64,000 nt of DNA from Pedobacter helvus (GCF_005925325.1 NZ_SRMP01000007.1:144685-208684); one strand, 5' to 3'; positions 53,513 through 62,173 are shown, numbered from the stretch's first letter. Notes: generated from the sequence alone by a model not told the origin. Made by a program: numbers and translations.

Positions 53513-54436
53513 CTACAGTTGATCTGGTTCTTCTATACGTCCTGAAACTATTTCTTGATCCTTGTGGTAACGATTGATACCGTAATTGTTATTAAAATTA
53601 ACTGATCGTTTATCCCTCTCATTAAGTGCATCATATAACTTCATTCTTAGTTTAGCTTCTGCTATTGGATCCTTAACCACAGGAAATACTATATTATACT
53701 TCCACTGCAGAATAGTTTTCAGCTCATTGAGCTGTTCAACGTATTTCTCACTTTTAAGGCCTCGTTTGGCATGTTGTTCTTCTTTCCATTGGATATAGTG
53801 GGCCATTGGCGATAGATTAGTGCCTATAATTTTGGGGCTTCCACCTTTGGACAATAAATACTTCGCCATATTTAAATCGCTACGGGTTGCTACATCCATA
53901 ATATTATCCCCCAGATAGGATGTATGATTGATAGCTGCACCATTTTTCAATAAATAATCTACCATCTTCTGCTCTGTATTTCTACCACCCAACAACATGG
54001 CAACGTGAAGTGGACTACGTCCAATAGCTGGATTTAAGTTTACCTTATATTTGATTAGAAGATCAAGCATGCGATAATCATTGATGCCAACTGCGTGCGA
54101 CAATGGAGAACCATTGAGATGCGGTATAATGATATTTGGATCTGCACCATGCTGCAGCAGAATTTCCATAGCCTTTAAATCTTCAATGAGCGAAGCGTAC
54201 ATCAACAAGGTGTAACCCTTAATTTCACTAAGTTGATTAACGATTTCTGGATGTGTAGAGATGGTAGTTGTAAATGCATCTAAATTACTTTCATACATTT
54301 CCTTTGCAGCCTGCAACTGAACTTGTTTAAAAAGCTTTTCTGGTGGATATTCCGCTCTATTCTGCGTTTTCCTAGACCTATCTTGACAAGAAAACAGAGA
54401 TAACATAAAACAAAGGATCAGGTTAATTTTTCTCAC
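53513..54436 (-). CDS. ankyrin-repeat lipoprotein
   Basis: The frame runs back to an ATG at 54502, but a GTG at 54436 gives MRKINLILCFMLSLFSC, a proper lipoprotein signal, so I prefer it (307 residues). Ankyrin repeats are visible in the middle: GYTLLMYASLIEDLKAMEIL then LQHGADPNI; GSPLSHAVGINDYRMLDLLI; GRSPLHVAMLLGG with VDYLLKNGAAIN; NIMDVATRSDLNMAKYLLSK. The C-terminal 90 residues are charged and carry no known motif. Ankyrin lipoproteins bind proteins; partner and role are unknown. It converges with the SusD operon and is divergent from the AraC gene. Confidence 0.8.
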   Translation of the reverse strand: MRKINLILCFMLSLFSCQDRSRKTQNRAEYPPEKLFKQVQLQAAKEMYESNLDAFTTTISTHPEIVNQLSEIKGYTLLMYASLIEDLKAMEILLQHGADPNIIIPHLNGSPLSHAVGINDYRMLDLLIKYKVNLNPAIGRSPLHVAMLLGGRNTEQKMVDYLLKNGAAINHTSYLGDNIMDVATRSDLNMAKYLLSKGGSPKIIGTNLSPMAHYIQWKEEQHAKRGLKSEKYVEQLNELKTILQWKYNIVFPVVKDPIAEAKLRMKLYDALNERDKRSVNFNNNYGINRYHKDQEIVSGRIEEPDQL

Positions 54437-54571
54437 GATTGTATTTTTTAAGAGCTTACTAAAGTAAAGCCAGTGCAATAAGCATGCCGTATGTAGGTAC
54501 ATTTAATAGCGGTACACCGATCTGTTAGTTTATAATTCGCTACCTTTACCCATCTAGTTATTCAACGTAAT

Positions 54572-55429
54572 TTGACTGCCAAAAGGAAATCGATACCAGT
54601 TAGATCTATGCCAAAGGAAATTGGACATGGCATAGCTGTGCGCAAGATCTCCACGTCTTCTATGGTGATAGATGAAGAACTTTCCGATTCACATAGGCAT
54701 GACCACCATACTTTTGTGTTGCAAGAAAGTGGCTATTCTTTTACTGAGATCGATTTTGAAGAACAGCTTATTACCGAACCTTCGATTTTTTACCAGTCGC
54801 CTAACCAAGTGCATCGAGCCATCAAAATAGAAGACATTGAACTGTATGTGATGGTCATCGACAACGAAAATCTTTCTGCGGATTACCTTCAATTGCTTCA
54901 ACAACTCTCTTCTGTTAAGCCCTTAGCTATTAAAGGAAAAAACCTCGCACTATTTCAGCAAACATTTGCATTATGCGCCAAGCTATGCGAACAACCGACA
55001 GATCAGTATTACTTGCCAATATTAAGAGATAGTTGCAATGCCTTAGTAGGCTTGTTCATTTCGCATTACCTCAAAGCTACTAAACCTATAGAAAAATACT
55101 CCCGATTTGAGGTGGTGGCTAATGCATTTACCGGCTTATTAGAACAGCATTTTGTATCACTCAAACGTCCCGCTGATTATGCAGCTCGGCTAAACATCTC
55201 TGTTCCCTACCTTAACGAGTGCATTCGAGAGGTCACAGGTTTTTCTGTTTCGCACCAAATTCAGCAAAGGGTAATTTTAGAAGCTAAACGCTTACTTTAC
55301 CATTCTAATAGATCGGTGAAAGAGATTTCGAACGACTTAGGCTATGGAGACCCAGCTTATTTTTCTCGTCTTTTTACCAAATCCGCAGGAATGACGGCAC
55401 TGCAATTCAGAAACAAAAACCACGATTAG
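54572..55429 (+). CDS. AraC-family transcriptional regulator
   Basis: A regulator of 285 residues from a TTG at 54572, or 273 from the ATG at 54608 (MPKEIGHGIAV), which is more plausible. The N-terminal part (about 30-115) is a cupin-like sensor domain (HRHDHHTFVLQESGYSF), and the C-terminal about 180-285 carries two HTH motifs (YAARLNISVPYLNECIREVT; RSVKEISNDLGYGDPAYFSR). It is followed by a siderophore-interacting-protein-like reductase, a pairing often seen in Bacteroidota, so it may sense iron or a siderophore. That is context inference. Confidence 0.9.
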   Translation: MTAKRKSIPVRSMPKEIGHGIAVRKISTSSMVIDEELSDSHRHDHHTFVLQESGYSFTEIDFEEQLITEPSIFYQSPNQVHRAIKIEDIELYVMVIDNENLSADYLQLLQQLSSVKPLAIKGKNLALFQQTFALCAKLCEQPTDQYYLPILRDSCNALVGLFISHYLKATKPIEKYSRFEVVANAFTGLLEQHFVSLKRPADYAARLNISVPYLNECIREVTGFSVSHQIQQRVILEAKRLLYHSNRSVKEISNDLGYGDPAYFSRLFTKSAGMTALQFRNKNHD

Positions 55430-55454
55430 TACAATACCTACCCGTAGTACTCCA

Positions 55455-55485
55455 TTGTAACGCCATCATATGGCAACTAGTTTTG
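55455..55485 (+). promoter_or_regulatory. Bacteroidota-type promoter for the reductase gene
   Basis: TTG at 55455-55457 and TAGTTTTG at 55478-55485 match the -33 TTG and -7 TAnnTTTG elements with a 20-base spacer. The predicted transcription start is near 55492, about 16 bases before the ATG at 55508. Confidence 0.65.
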
Positions 55486-55507
55486 TGAACACAAAATTTA
55501 CAAGATT

Positions 55508-56224
55508 ATGCCAAGTGCCCCAAAGTGGTTATTCGATGCCGTTGACCTCATCATTACCAAACTTTCTTCCATAACCATCAGTAACGTTCAATTGCTGTCG
55601 GCTTCACTAAAAAGGATAAGCTTTGCAGGCGATTTCAGCAAAATTAATTTCCCAGTAGGTGCCTATATCGATTTTAGGGTAAACGCTACCGATGCCAGAA
55701 GATATACCGTTTCAAATGTAGATATAGAGAAGGGTATTTTAGAAATTATTGTGCACTTGCATGGCAACGGACCAGGAAGCAATTTTATGAATGGCCTCCG
55801 AGCAGGAGATGTAGTTGATCTCAACAGACCACGTAGCGAACGCAACTATTATGCTAAGTCGGCAGAACGGTTATTGATTTTTGGCGACGAAACCTCTCTA
55901 GGTTTAGCCTGTGCCTTTCTTCCAGAACTCAAAAAGAAAAAACACCAGTTTCTTTATTATCTAGAGCTAGACGAGGAAAACTGGAACATTCCTGAGCAAT
56001 TAGGACTGGAAAACTTTGTTGTCTTTCCTAAAAATGGTTATTTCAAAAACGAAACTTGGCTCGATCAATTAGCTATTTTTCAGAGCAAAGCATGGCAAGA
56101 AGCCCATTATGTACTTACTGGAAACGCAAGCTCGGCACAAGCTTTTAAAAAAGCTATTAAGCGCAATACCAAAGGCAAGGTATTCCTACACGGTTATTGG
56201 CTAGCAGGCAAAAAAGGATTATAA
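55508..56224 (+). CDS. siderophore-interacting protein (SIP) family FAD/NAD(P)H reductase
   Basis: A 238-residue cytoplasmic flavoreductase of the ViuB/SIP type, a family that reduces ferric siderophores to release iron. Residues about 20-110 are the FAD-binding barrel, with ARRYTVSNVD as the flavin motif and HLHGNGPGSNFMNGLRAGD for the phosphate end. Residues about 115-238 are the pyridine-nucleotide half (LLIFGDETSLGLACAFL, YVLTGNASSAQAFKKAIK) and the family-typical end HGYWLAGKKGL. It has its own promoter (55455-55485) and follows the AraC gene. The small ORF at 56241 follows by 16 bases. Confidence 0.87.
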   Translation: MPSAPKWLFDAVDLIITKLSSITISNVQLLSASLKRISFAGDFSKINFPVGAYIDFRVNATDARRYTVSNVDIEKGILEIIVHLHGNGPGSNFMNGLRAGDVVDLNRPRSERNYYAKSAERLLIFGDETSLGLACAFLPELKKKKHQFLYYLELDEENWNIPEQLGLENFVVFPKNGYFKNETWLDQLAIFQSKAWQEAHYVLTGNASSAQAFKKAIKRNTKGKVFLHGYWLAGKKGL

Positions 56225-56240
56225 TTTAATATTTACCCAT

Positions 56241-56453
56241 ATGATATATGTATTCAAAACATCTGTAAGTACCAAAAAGGCAGTGCAACAACTCAAACCC
56301 TTCATCAACAGGATCTTGGGCGAATTTGCCTGGAACTTCGATTTAGAAGATTGCGACAACATCCTAAGGTTAGATGCCTGCGCTGCATGCTCTAAATCTG
56401 TTGTGCAACTGTTATGGGACAAAGGTTTTGAATGTAGTGAGCTGGAAGATTAA
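56241..56453 (+). CDS. small HMA-like conserved protein
   Basis: A 70-residue protein, MIYVFKTSVSTKKAVQQLKP onward, with a beta-alpha-beta pattern and WNFDLEDCDNILRLD, resembling heavy-metal-associated-fold proteins without the usual N-terminal CxxC; a CAAC (residues about 47-50) and a later Cys are present instead. It is 16 bases after the SIP gene and probably co-transcribed, so a role in metal handling is possible. I know similar short conserved proteins in Bacteroidota but no proven function. Confidence 0.7.
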   Translation: MIYVFKTSVSTKKAVQQLKPFINRILGEFAWNFDLEDCDNILRLDACAACSKSVVQLLWDKGFECSELED

Positions 56454-56561
56454 CCTGTGTTACTACTTTTCAAAAACTTAACAATACGTACTTTCCCCGA
56501 TTAGATTAGGTATTGTGCACCCAACCAAAACGCTGCAATTAGGGTTTGTTAGGATAATAAG

Positions 56562-57062
56562 ATGAAAACGAACGCAGCAACTTATAGCAATTTATTACAA
56601 CGGATCTTGGGTGAACTGGCGGCTCTAGAAAAAGTGTCGAAGAAAGCCTATACGCAGATTCGTAAATTATCGTATAGCCCAGAACTATGTAAAGCACTAC
56701 ACAGCGAACAAACTGGGATTGAAGATCACCTCGGTAGGCTGAAACTGATTAAAACTGAAATCGGTAAAACTGTAGCGAAAACAGCTGCTAAAGACATCCA
56801 GAGCGTAAACCTTAGTCAAGATGGCAAAAAAGGTACTGAAAAAGATCTTTGGCTAACTGCAGGTGCACAACAGCTAATCCAGCAGAAAATTGCCTTGTAC
56901 AAAATTGCCTACCGAATCTCGCTACAACTAAGCCTACCCCACTCTCCGGTATTGTTAGAGCAAACCATTAAAGAAAATGAAGCTACATCTACTTGGCTAG
57001 ACAGGATTGCACAAAGAATTCTAAATGGCGAAATCATCATTCCTGAAGGAGAGTTTAAATAA
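56562..57062 (+). CDS. DUF892-like ferritin-like protein
   Basis: A 166-residue, mostly helical protein. The pattern ELAALEKVSKKAYTQIRKLS, LHSEQTGIEDHLGRLKLIK and QQKIALYKIAYRISLQLSLP with LLEQTIKENEATSTWLDRIA matches the DUF892 (YciE/YciF) four-helix ferritin-like family, although the metal-ligand Glu/His set is only partly evident. No signal peptide. Family members are stress-associated and of uncertain function. It lies 109 bases downstream of the HMA-like gene and upstream of a small acidic ORF. Confidence 0.65.
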   Translation: MKTNAATYSNLLQRILGELAALEKVSKKAYTQIRKLSYSPELCKALHSEQTGIEDHLGRLKLIKTEIGKTVAKTAAKDIQSVNLSQDGKKGTEKDLWLTAGAQQLIQQKIALYKIAYRISLQLSLPHSPVLLEQTIKENEATSTWLDRIAQRILNGEIIIPEGEFK

Positions 57063-57098
57063 ACCTATACAATCATCAGCAATTCAATCAAGATAAAC

Positions 57099-57317
57099 AT
57101 GGAAAATAACAAGCACCACATCGAAAACGAGGAAATCAACAATCCAGCACAATTCCAAATTGGCAGAAATAGTTCGGAAAAGGAAGGACAGGAAGAAAAC
57201 AGTTATACTCCTCAAGAAAATGAGTTTGCCGACGGCAAGGGTACACCATTAAATGAAGAACTGGGTGAAAAGGCACCTGAACAAGATGCAACAAACAACA
57301 CCGAGGATAAGAAATAA
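57099..57317 (+). CDS. small acidic, probably disordered protein
   Basis: A 72-residue frame (MENNKHHIENEEINNPAQFQ onward) rich in Glu, Asn, Gln, Asp and Lys with no hydrophobic core, so it should be intrinsically disordered. It begins 37 bases after the DUF892-like gene, on the same strand, after an A-rich leader. Similar small acidic proteins occur beside stress genes in Sphingobacteriaceae, as far as I recall. Function unknown. Confidence 0.55.
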   Translation: MENNKHHIENEEINNPAQFQIGRNSSEKEGQEENSYTPQENEFADGKGTPLNEELGEKAPEQDATNNTEDKK

Positions 57318-57425
57318 TCGGCAAACGTTATCGATGAGCTTATTAAATAAAAATGCATAATAATTCATTATCCTGCCAAACTTTTCTGACATCAAGTTGT
57401 TTAAGACAGACAAACAGCGAAAGAC

Positions 57426-57761
57426 ATGCAAATCATCTCAAACACCTTTTCCAATAACTCACGATTGGCTAACAAAATGAAAAGTTCAAACCATCAGCAA
57501 GCGTTGGAAGCGGCAACCTACCTGATTGAAATTTTGGATGATGCGCTAGACTATACCCCTGGACAACTTCATCAAAATGATGATCAGCTAGCGCTGGAGG
57601 TTACTCATTTAGGCACTAAATTTTCAATTGCCATTCTCTTTAAAAAAGGCCTACAGCTGCGTCCGAGTTTCAATGCAGGTATCATGCAAACAGAATGTGC
57701 CAAGATTAGGAACTTTGTAGAGGATCTAGAATGTTATCTAAAGGTTGCCTATAATTGGTAA
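57426..57761 (+). CDS. hypothetical protein, 111 residues
   Basis: MQIISNTFSNNSRLANKMKS starts the frame; the ATG at 57477 (MKSSNHQQALEAA) is an alternative. The body has an amphipathic helix (ALEAATYLIEILDDALDYTP) and a beta-rich middle (DQLALEVTHLGTKFSIAILF), with no signal peptide or membrane segment and no family I recognise. It is on the same strand as the DUF892 gene. Composition looks like a real protein. Confidence 0.5.
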   Translation: MQIISNTFSNNSRLANKMKSSNHQQALEAATYLIEILDDALDYTPGQLHQNDDQLALEVTHLGTKFSIAILFKKGLQLRPSFNAGIMQTECAKIRNFVEDLECYLKVAYNW

Positions 57762-57875
57762 TTCAGTTCAATTGGTTCACTAGCTAGCTTATAGAAATGA
57801 AGGTAAGTATTTTGCTCAATCTAGCATAGGATACCGCACAACGTCGACATCAAGAGATCAGTAGCAACCTCCCTG

Positions 57876-58256
57876 TCATGGAAGCTGCATAAAACTTGCG
57901 CCTATCACTTTCAGTGAGTCGTCGAAACGTTTCCAAACTCTAAAATATCTAAATTTACCAGCTAACGGCGAGCCTTCTATTTTTCCTTTCGCTGTCATGG
58001 TTACAATAGAAATTGCTGTATCACCTACTATTTTAATTTCATCAATTGCTGTGGATGCCTCTTCAATCACGACTGTTTTCGCCCTGTGTGAGTTCAAATC
58101 CATCTCTTTGGTGATTACTTGGCCTGTTGGTGCAACAGCAATTAAATCATCATGCAATAATTCTTCGAGAATAGCTACATTACTTGTTATTTGAGCCGAG
58201 AAAAGTTTGTTTTCAACTTCTACTATCTCTTCTTTGCTAATTTGCGCTTTTTTCAT
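57876..58256 (-). CDS. DUF4440/SnoaL-like (NTF2-fold) protein
   Basis: A 126-residue protein of the NTF2-like superfamily. It has the typical start (EEIVEVENKLFSAQITSNVA, then LEELLHDDLIAVAPTGQVIT) and end (FRYFRVWKRFDDSLKVIGAS). Such proteins are small cone-shaped domains that bind or convert small molecules; specific function is unknown. Convergent with the gene at 57426. The 190 bases upstream (58257-58446) show no gene. Confidence 0.8.
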   Translation of the reverse strand: MKKAQISKEEIVEVENKLFSAQITSNVAILEELLHDDLIAVAPTGQVITKEMDLNSHRAKTVVIEEASTAIDEIKIVGDTAISIVTMTAKGKIEGSPLAGKFRYFRVWKRFDDSLKVIGASFMQLP

Positions 58257-58446
58257 GTTTTACATTGTTTGTTGACGTTTTCCGTGCTTTGATTTGATGG
58301 TTGCAAATACTACTAATTATTGATCGCCGTGTCATTTAGGGCAAAGTAATCATTGTTTTCAATTGTTTTCTCTTCATGGTAGCTAACGTGAATATCCGTA
58401 TTAACACCTTTCTCACTTTCTTTAACGATGTTAACATTTTCCGACT

Positions 58447-58887
58447 TTAATACGACACTATTTGCTTCAGGTGATGTTCCAAATGTACTACATAATCGTT
58501 CACAAGAAACTCAAGCGTTAAATATTGATTGCCAACCTGACATTCCCTTTTCAAACTTTCTTTGGGAATGCGTTTGATAAGCTCGAGTAGTTGTTTGTTA
58601 TAAACTGCCCAAAAGTCGATGATCTGCTGTTTATCTATCTCGTGGTAAAAGTTGTATTTGTTCCAGTTGTTTTGATCGTAGGTGATGCTTGGCCTATCCT
58701 CAAATTGGGCACGTATAAAACGTTGATGGTTATTGGTTGCACTATCAATCAGATGCCCAACAATTTCTTTTTTGCTCCATTTTGCTGGCGAAGTTTTTTC
58801 GTTAAAAGTCGCCTCATCAATTGCGGCTAATAAATTAGGGATGTGAGTACATAAATAGTTTAGTCTTTCGATTGGAATTGAGGTCAT
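58447..58887 (-). CDS. DinB-family protein
   Basis: A 146-residue four-helix DinB/YfiT-like protein. Putative metal-binding histidines are seen in WSKKEIVGHLIDSATNNHQR and VNDYVVHLEHHLKQI, at positions expected for the family triad. Family members are metal-dependent and include thiol transferases; the substrate here is unknown. It is the last of a minus-strand run (58447-60904) with short spacing, including a second, distant DinB protein at 60422. Confidence 0.85.
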   Translation of the reverse strand: MTSIPIERLNYLCTHIPNLLAAIDEATFNEKTSPAKWSKKEIVGHLIDSATNNHQRFIRAQFEDRPSITYDQNNWNKYNFYHEIDKQQIIDFWAVYNKQLLELIKRIPKESLKRECQVGNQYLTLEFLVNDYVVHLEHHLKQIVSY

Positions 58888-58894
58888 CGGTGTG

Positions 58895-59350
58895 TTAATA
58901 AGGTTTTTCGTTCATATATATTTCCTTTAAATGTGCGGTTTTAAGGATATCGCAACCCAAAACGTATATCCTATAAACAGGGCTATCTACACCATAAAAA
59001 GGTATTTGACCTCCGAAAAAATCGATATTCATTTGCCGTAACTCATTTTTCAGTTCGGCAATTTTATGGAAATTGGCCGAGAAACCGATGCAATGTGTTT
59101 TTGCCCACTTGTCAGCCCTAATCTGTTCAAAAGCATAACGTACAATCTCTTGCTCAGTATGAAAGTGTTTGATCGCATCTTTCTTTCCACGCTCAGTATA
59201 ATACCATACAAAGAGCCCAGCAGTATTTTCAATTCCAAAACCTTCGTCAATGTTATTACCATTTATAGCATAGCTGTTGAAATTGAAACAGTTGGTCTTC
59301 ATCCAAGTTTCGAGTTCTATAATGGTTGTTGGCGAATTGACATGACCCAT
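58895..59350 (-). CDS. hypothetical protein, 151 residues
   Basis: I do not recognise a family. The protein begins MGHVNSPTTIIELETWMKTN, is soluble, alternates short strands and helices (GFGIENTAGLFVWYYTERGK, EQEIVRYAFEQIRADKWAKT), and has no signal peptide. Size, aromatic-rich composition and the partner at 59372 (21 bases upstream) are like polymorphic-toxin immunity proteins, which is a suggestion only. It is 7 bases from the DinB gene. Confidence 0.6.
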   Translation of the reverse strand: MGHVNSPTTIIELETWMKTNCFNFNSYAINGNNIDEGFGIENTAGLFVWYYTERGKKDAIKHFHTEQEIVRYAFEQIRADKWAKTHCIGFSANFHKIAELKNELRQMNIDFFGGQIPFYGVDSPVYRIYVLGCDILKTAHLKEIYMNEKPY

Positions 59351-59371
59351 TTCTTTATGAATAAAACAAGA

Positions 59372-59662
59372 TTAGTTATCGGAGAAAGACTGGTTAAAAT
59401 AATGTCCTGGTTTTCCATTTTTAATTTCTGCATTTACGATTACATCTCTGGGATCTCCGTAAAAGTTTGATGCGAATATTGCTTCTATTTCTTCTAATTT
59501 GCCTTCTGATAAAATCAAAATGCTCCTCGCAAGCTGATCGGGCCCAACGTTTAGCGGCACTGTCCAAAGAGTCAACAAGAGTTCTTTCACTCGTTCTCTT
59601 TTCGTAGCATCATTAAAAAGCTGCGTTACTTTATTTTTAACATCTTCAGGAAGTTGTGTCAT
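59372..59662 (-). CDS. hypothetical protein, 96 residues
   Basis: A small soluble protein, MTQLPEDVKNKVTQLFNDAT onward, helical in the first two thirds, with GDPRDVIVNAEIKNG and the end GHYFNQSFSDN. No family recognised. It sits 21 bases upstream of the 151-residue gene and 27 bases after the DUF4184 gene, in one apparent operon. Possibly an immunity-like or stress protein; the evidence is weak. Confidence 0.6.
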   Translation of the reverse strand: MTQLPEDVKNKVTQLFNDATKRERVKELLLTLWTVPLNVGPDQLARSILILSEGKLEEIEAIFASNFYGDPRDVIVNAEIKNGKPGHYFNQSFSDN

Positions 59663-59689
59663 GCCATTGGATTTTTAGATCACAGTTTA

Positions 59690-60415
59690 TCATTTCAATT
59701 TAGCTAGCAACAACGGCGTTAAAACCAGCGACAATAACACCGCAGAAATACAACTTACAATTAAATTTCCATATTGTTCGATATCTAGTCCGTATAAAAA
59801 TCTAAATGTTATTAGCGTTAAGGTAACAATTGTTAAAATAGGCCAGTACCTTTTATTTATATCAGTTGGAGTTTGCTTCTTAGTCGGAAGTTTGTAAATG
59901 GCGGTTAAAACTACAATTCCGCCAATTAGGGTACTGGCGTGTTGTAAGATTTTCAATATCGGGACTGCTCTACCGATAAAATCAACTGTTTTTGTTAGCA
60001 TTGAGATTTGTTGTACCATATAACCGCCTTCGTGCGTAAAACTATCCCAAATTAAATGAGAACCTGCACCAATAAGAATTGAAATGATAATTATGAACCA
60101 ATTTTTCTTAAAGTTCAGGTTCCAATTAAACTGTTTAAACACCACCAACCTCGATTTGAAAAACACAGGTAAGTTATCAAACAAGTTATTGCGAACAACA
60201 TTGTGAAATACGAAAGCAAGCAAAATACCAAAGGGTAAGTCAAACCAAAGTAGCCCATCAACAGTATGACTGTAATTGCTTTTCACACGCATCCTTAAAA
60301 AATATTCAAAATCTGGAATTATTGCACCTATTATAAGTCCAGTAATAGAAAACCACCGTTTCGGCAGGAAAGTTAAAGGTAAAACAATTGCTGGATGAGA
60401 AAACGTAAATGGCAT
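59690..60415 (-). CDS. DUF4184-family integral membrane protein
   Basis: A 241-residue polytopic protein. Starts MPFTFSHPAIVLPLTFLPKR, the family's hallmark, with about six hydrophobic segments (TGLIIGAIIPDFEYFL, FGILLAFVFHNVV, WFIIIISILIGAGSHLIWDS, LIGGIVVLTAIY, PILTIVTLTLITFRFLYGLD, SAVLLSLVLTPLLLAKL). Conserved SHP, PDFEYF and GAGSHLIWDSFTHEGGY suggest a metal-dependent membrane-bound hydrolase related to YdjM; activity is unproven. Six bases separate it from the DinB gene upstream. Confidence 0.87.
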   Translation of the reverse strand: MPFTFSHPAIVLPLTFLPKRWFSITGLIIGAIIPDFEYFLRMRVKSNYSHTVDGLLWFDLPFGILLAFVFHNVVRNNLFDNLPVFFKSRLVVFKQFNWNLNFKKNWFIIIISILIGAGSHLIWDSFTHEGGYMVQQISMLTKTVDFIGRAVPILKILQHASTLIGGIVVLTAIYKLPTKKQTPTDINKRYWPILTIVTLTLITFRFLYGLDIEQYGNLIVSCISAVLLSLVLTPLLLAKLK

Positions 60416-60421
60416 GATTTG

Positions 60422-60904
60422 TTAATTACCTTTCAATTTTATTTCAATTAGTTTTCTTATCAAAGAGATTTGACCCAAATGATAATAACTATGTTCCAAT
60501 ACTCCCTCAATATTTCGAATAAATGTTCCATATTTTTCGTCAAAAAAAAATTTATCGAATAAATCATCATCCATTTCTTCAACCTTATTTGCAAACTTTT
60601 CGGCATTATCTAAAAAATCAGTCACTAATTTAGTCCAACCTATCTCGGAATTAATTTGCGGGATATCAAAACTATATTTGTCGTTAATTTGGAGGCGTCC
60701 AGTTTCAAAAGCATTTAAGATACCACTCAAATAATAGTTGATGTGATAGATAAGAGCAGCAATCGTATTCAAGTTACCTATTTCGTGTGTAGCCTGCTGC
60801 CAATTTACAAGTTGCATTTGCTCTTTATAATTTGTATTGGCAATCCAACGACCATTTAAATAGACTTCTCTCAGTCTATTAGCAATTGTTATATTTCTAG
60901 TCAT
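60422..60904 (-). CDS. DinB-family (DUF1572-like) protein
   Basis: A 160-residue DinB-type four-helix protein: RLREVYLNGRWIANTNYKEQ at the start, ALIYHINYYLSG (first metal histidine) and VLEHSYYHLGQISLIRKLIE (the HxxYHxGQ signature). Predicted metal-dependent, substrate unknown. It is the first gene of the minus-strand run down to 58447. A TAAGTTTG -7-like element lies 58 bases upstream. Confidence 0.85.
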   Translation of the reverse strand: MTRNITIANRLREVYLNGRWIANTNYKEQMQLVNWQQATHEIGNLNTIAALIYHINYYLSGILNAFETGRLQINDKYSFDIPQINSEIGWTKLVTDFLDNAEKFANKVEEMDDDLFDKFFFDEKYGTFIRNIEGVLEHSYYHLGQISLIRKLIEIKLKGN

Positions 60905-60961
60905 TTTTTTAACTTTATTACCAATTGCGGTTTACACCATTTCTTAATAGATTATTATATC

Positions 60962-60969
60962 AAACTTAA
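60962..60969 (-). promoter_or_regulatory. candidate -7 element of the DinB-led operon
   Basis: The minus strand reads TAAGTTTG (TAnnTTTG consensus), 58 bases upstream of the ATG at 60904. No TTG occurs at the right -33 distance, so support is partial. Confidence 0.35.
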
Positions 60970-61188
60970 CAAAAAAGATTATTGTGTTACATTAACAATA
61001 GATGATTTTAGTTTTGCGAGTTTAGAACTTTTTTATTTAGTTAATCCGAGCCTTTAACTTACATCTATTTATCTAAATTCTCCAATCACAACCATTGCTA
61101 TAATTTCAGCAATTTAGAAACTGTATATTAAGAAATAATTGTTAATGTGTCCTATCATCCTATAAGACAACAACAAATAGTTAATAGT

Positions 61189-61226
61189 TAAAAAAATAAA
61201 AGCCCCGACGGAAATGCCGGGGCTTC
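61189..61226 (-). terminator. intrinsic terminator of the SDR gene
   Basis: AGCCCCG (61201-61207) pairs with CGGGGCT (61218-61224) around a 10-base loop; on the minus strand the hairpin is followed by TTTATTTTTTT. It begins about 25 bases after the stop codon at 61249. Confidence 0.85.
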
Positions 61227-61248
61227 TCTATGGATAGTTTACGATTTT

Positions 61249-62064
61249 TTAAACGTTTCCGTAAGAGTTAGATTGACCACCATCAATAGCGATCACTTGG
61301 CCATTTACATAGCTACAATCTTCACTAAGTAGAAAAACTACCAATTTACCTACCTCTTCTGGTCTTCCCAGTCTTTTAGTTGGATTAGCTTTAGCATAAT
61401 CATCTTCTGCCGCCTGCGGATCTGCCGGATTAACCTGTTTAAATGCCTCTGCTACCATTGGCGTTAAGATAGCCCCTGGAGCAATGGCATTAGCTAAAAT
61501 ACCAAACCTTCCATACTCTAAAGCTGTATTTTTAGTGATACCCGCAACTGCATGTTTGGTAGCAACATAAGGTGTTTGGTTCATCACCCCTCTAATTCCA
61601 CCAACCGAAGCAACATTCACAATTCTACCATAGCCTTGCTCCTGCATCACTGGAATAATATATTTCAACCCATAATACACGCCCATCAGGTTAATATCTA
61701 CTACTTTTTTGAAAACCTCTAAATCGTAATCTACTAGCGGGGCTTGCCTACCTTCTATACCTGCGTTGTTGTAGAAACCGTCAATTCGTCCAAAAGTGTT
61801 TACCGTTTCATCTACATATTTTTTAATGGATGCTTCATCAGAAACATCGGCTACAGCAGTTAAGATTTGAACACTAGGATATTTCGCTTCAATTGCTGAC
61901 TTCGCTTTTTCTAATGAATCTGCATTATAATCTATTAAAGACAATAAAGCACCATTTTTTGCGGCTTCCATTGCACTTGCCAATCCTAAGCCCATTGCTG
62001 CACCAGTGATTACAATCACTTTATTTTTTAACTTTTCCATATTTAATGATTTATTTGATGCCAT
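61249..62064 (-). CDS. short-chain dehydrogenase/reductase (SDR)
   Basis: A 271-residue (263 from the preferred start at 62040, MEKLKNKVIVITGAAMGLG) classical SDR. Cofactor motif TGAAMGLGLA, NNAGIEG, the catalytic set Ser (NVASVGG), Tyr and Lys (TPYVATKHAV), and the C-terminal YVNGQVIAIDGGQSN. An acidic residue (Asp in SLIDYNADS) after the second strand suggests NAD(H) preference. The AraC gene lies upstream on the same strand, 109 bases away, and may regulate it. Substrate is unknown; glucose-1-dehydrogenase-like or steroid/sugar alcohol dehydrogenase are alternatives. Confidence 0.92.
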   Translation of the reverse strand: MASNKSLNMEKLKNKVIVITGAAMGLGLASAMEAAKNGALLSLIDYNADSLEKAKSAIEAKYPSVQILTAVADVSDEASIKKYVDETVNTFGRIDGFYNNAGIEGRQAPLVDYDLEVFKKVVDINLMGVYYGLKYIIPVMQEQGYGRIVNVASVGGIRGVMNQTPYVATKHAVAGITKNTALEYGRFGILANAIAPGAILTPMVAEAFKQVNPADPQAAEDDYAKANPTKRLGRPEEVGKLVVFLLSEDCSYVNGQVIAIDGGQSNSYGNV

Positions 62065-62173
62065 AACGACACCAATATTATTTGCTATAAAACATTGTTA
62101 CTATGGTAAAGTTCGAGATTTATCCGTGGTTAAATTAGCACTTTAACGCCTATTATTAGCACAAATTGCACAT

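Larger units (their letters stand above)
60905..61248. other. 344-base gap
   Basis: No gene. It contains the -7-like element for the DinB gene (60962-60969, minus), a plus-strand TAGTTTTG at 61010-61017 with no gene to serve, and the terminator of the SDR gene (61189-61226). Confidence 0.5.

Noticed and set aside
61010..61017. Plus-strand TAGTTTTG promoter element
   Set aside because: No plus-strand gene follows and the -33 spacing is wrong.
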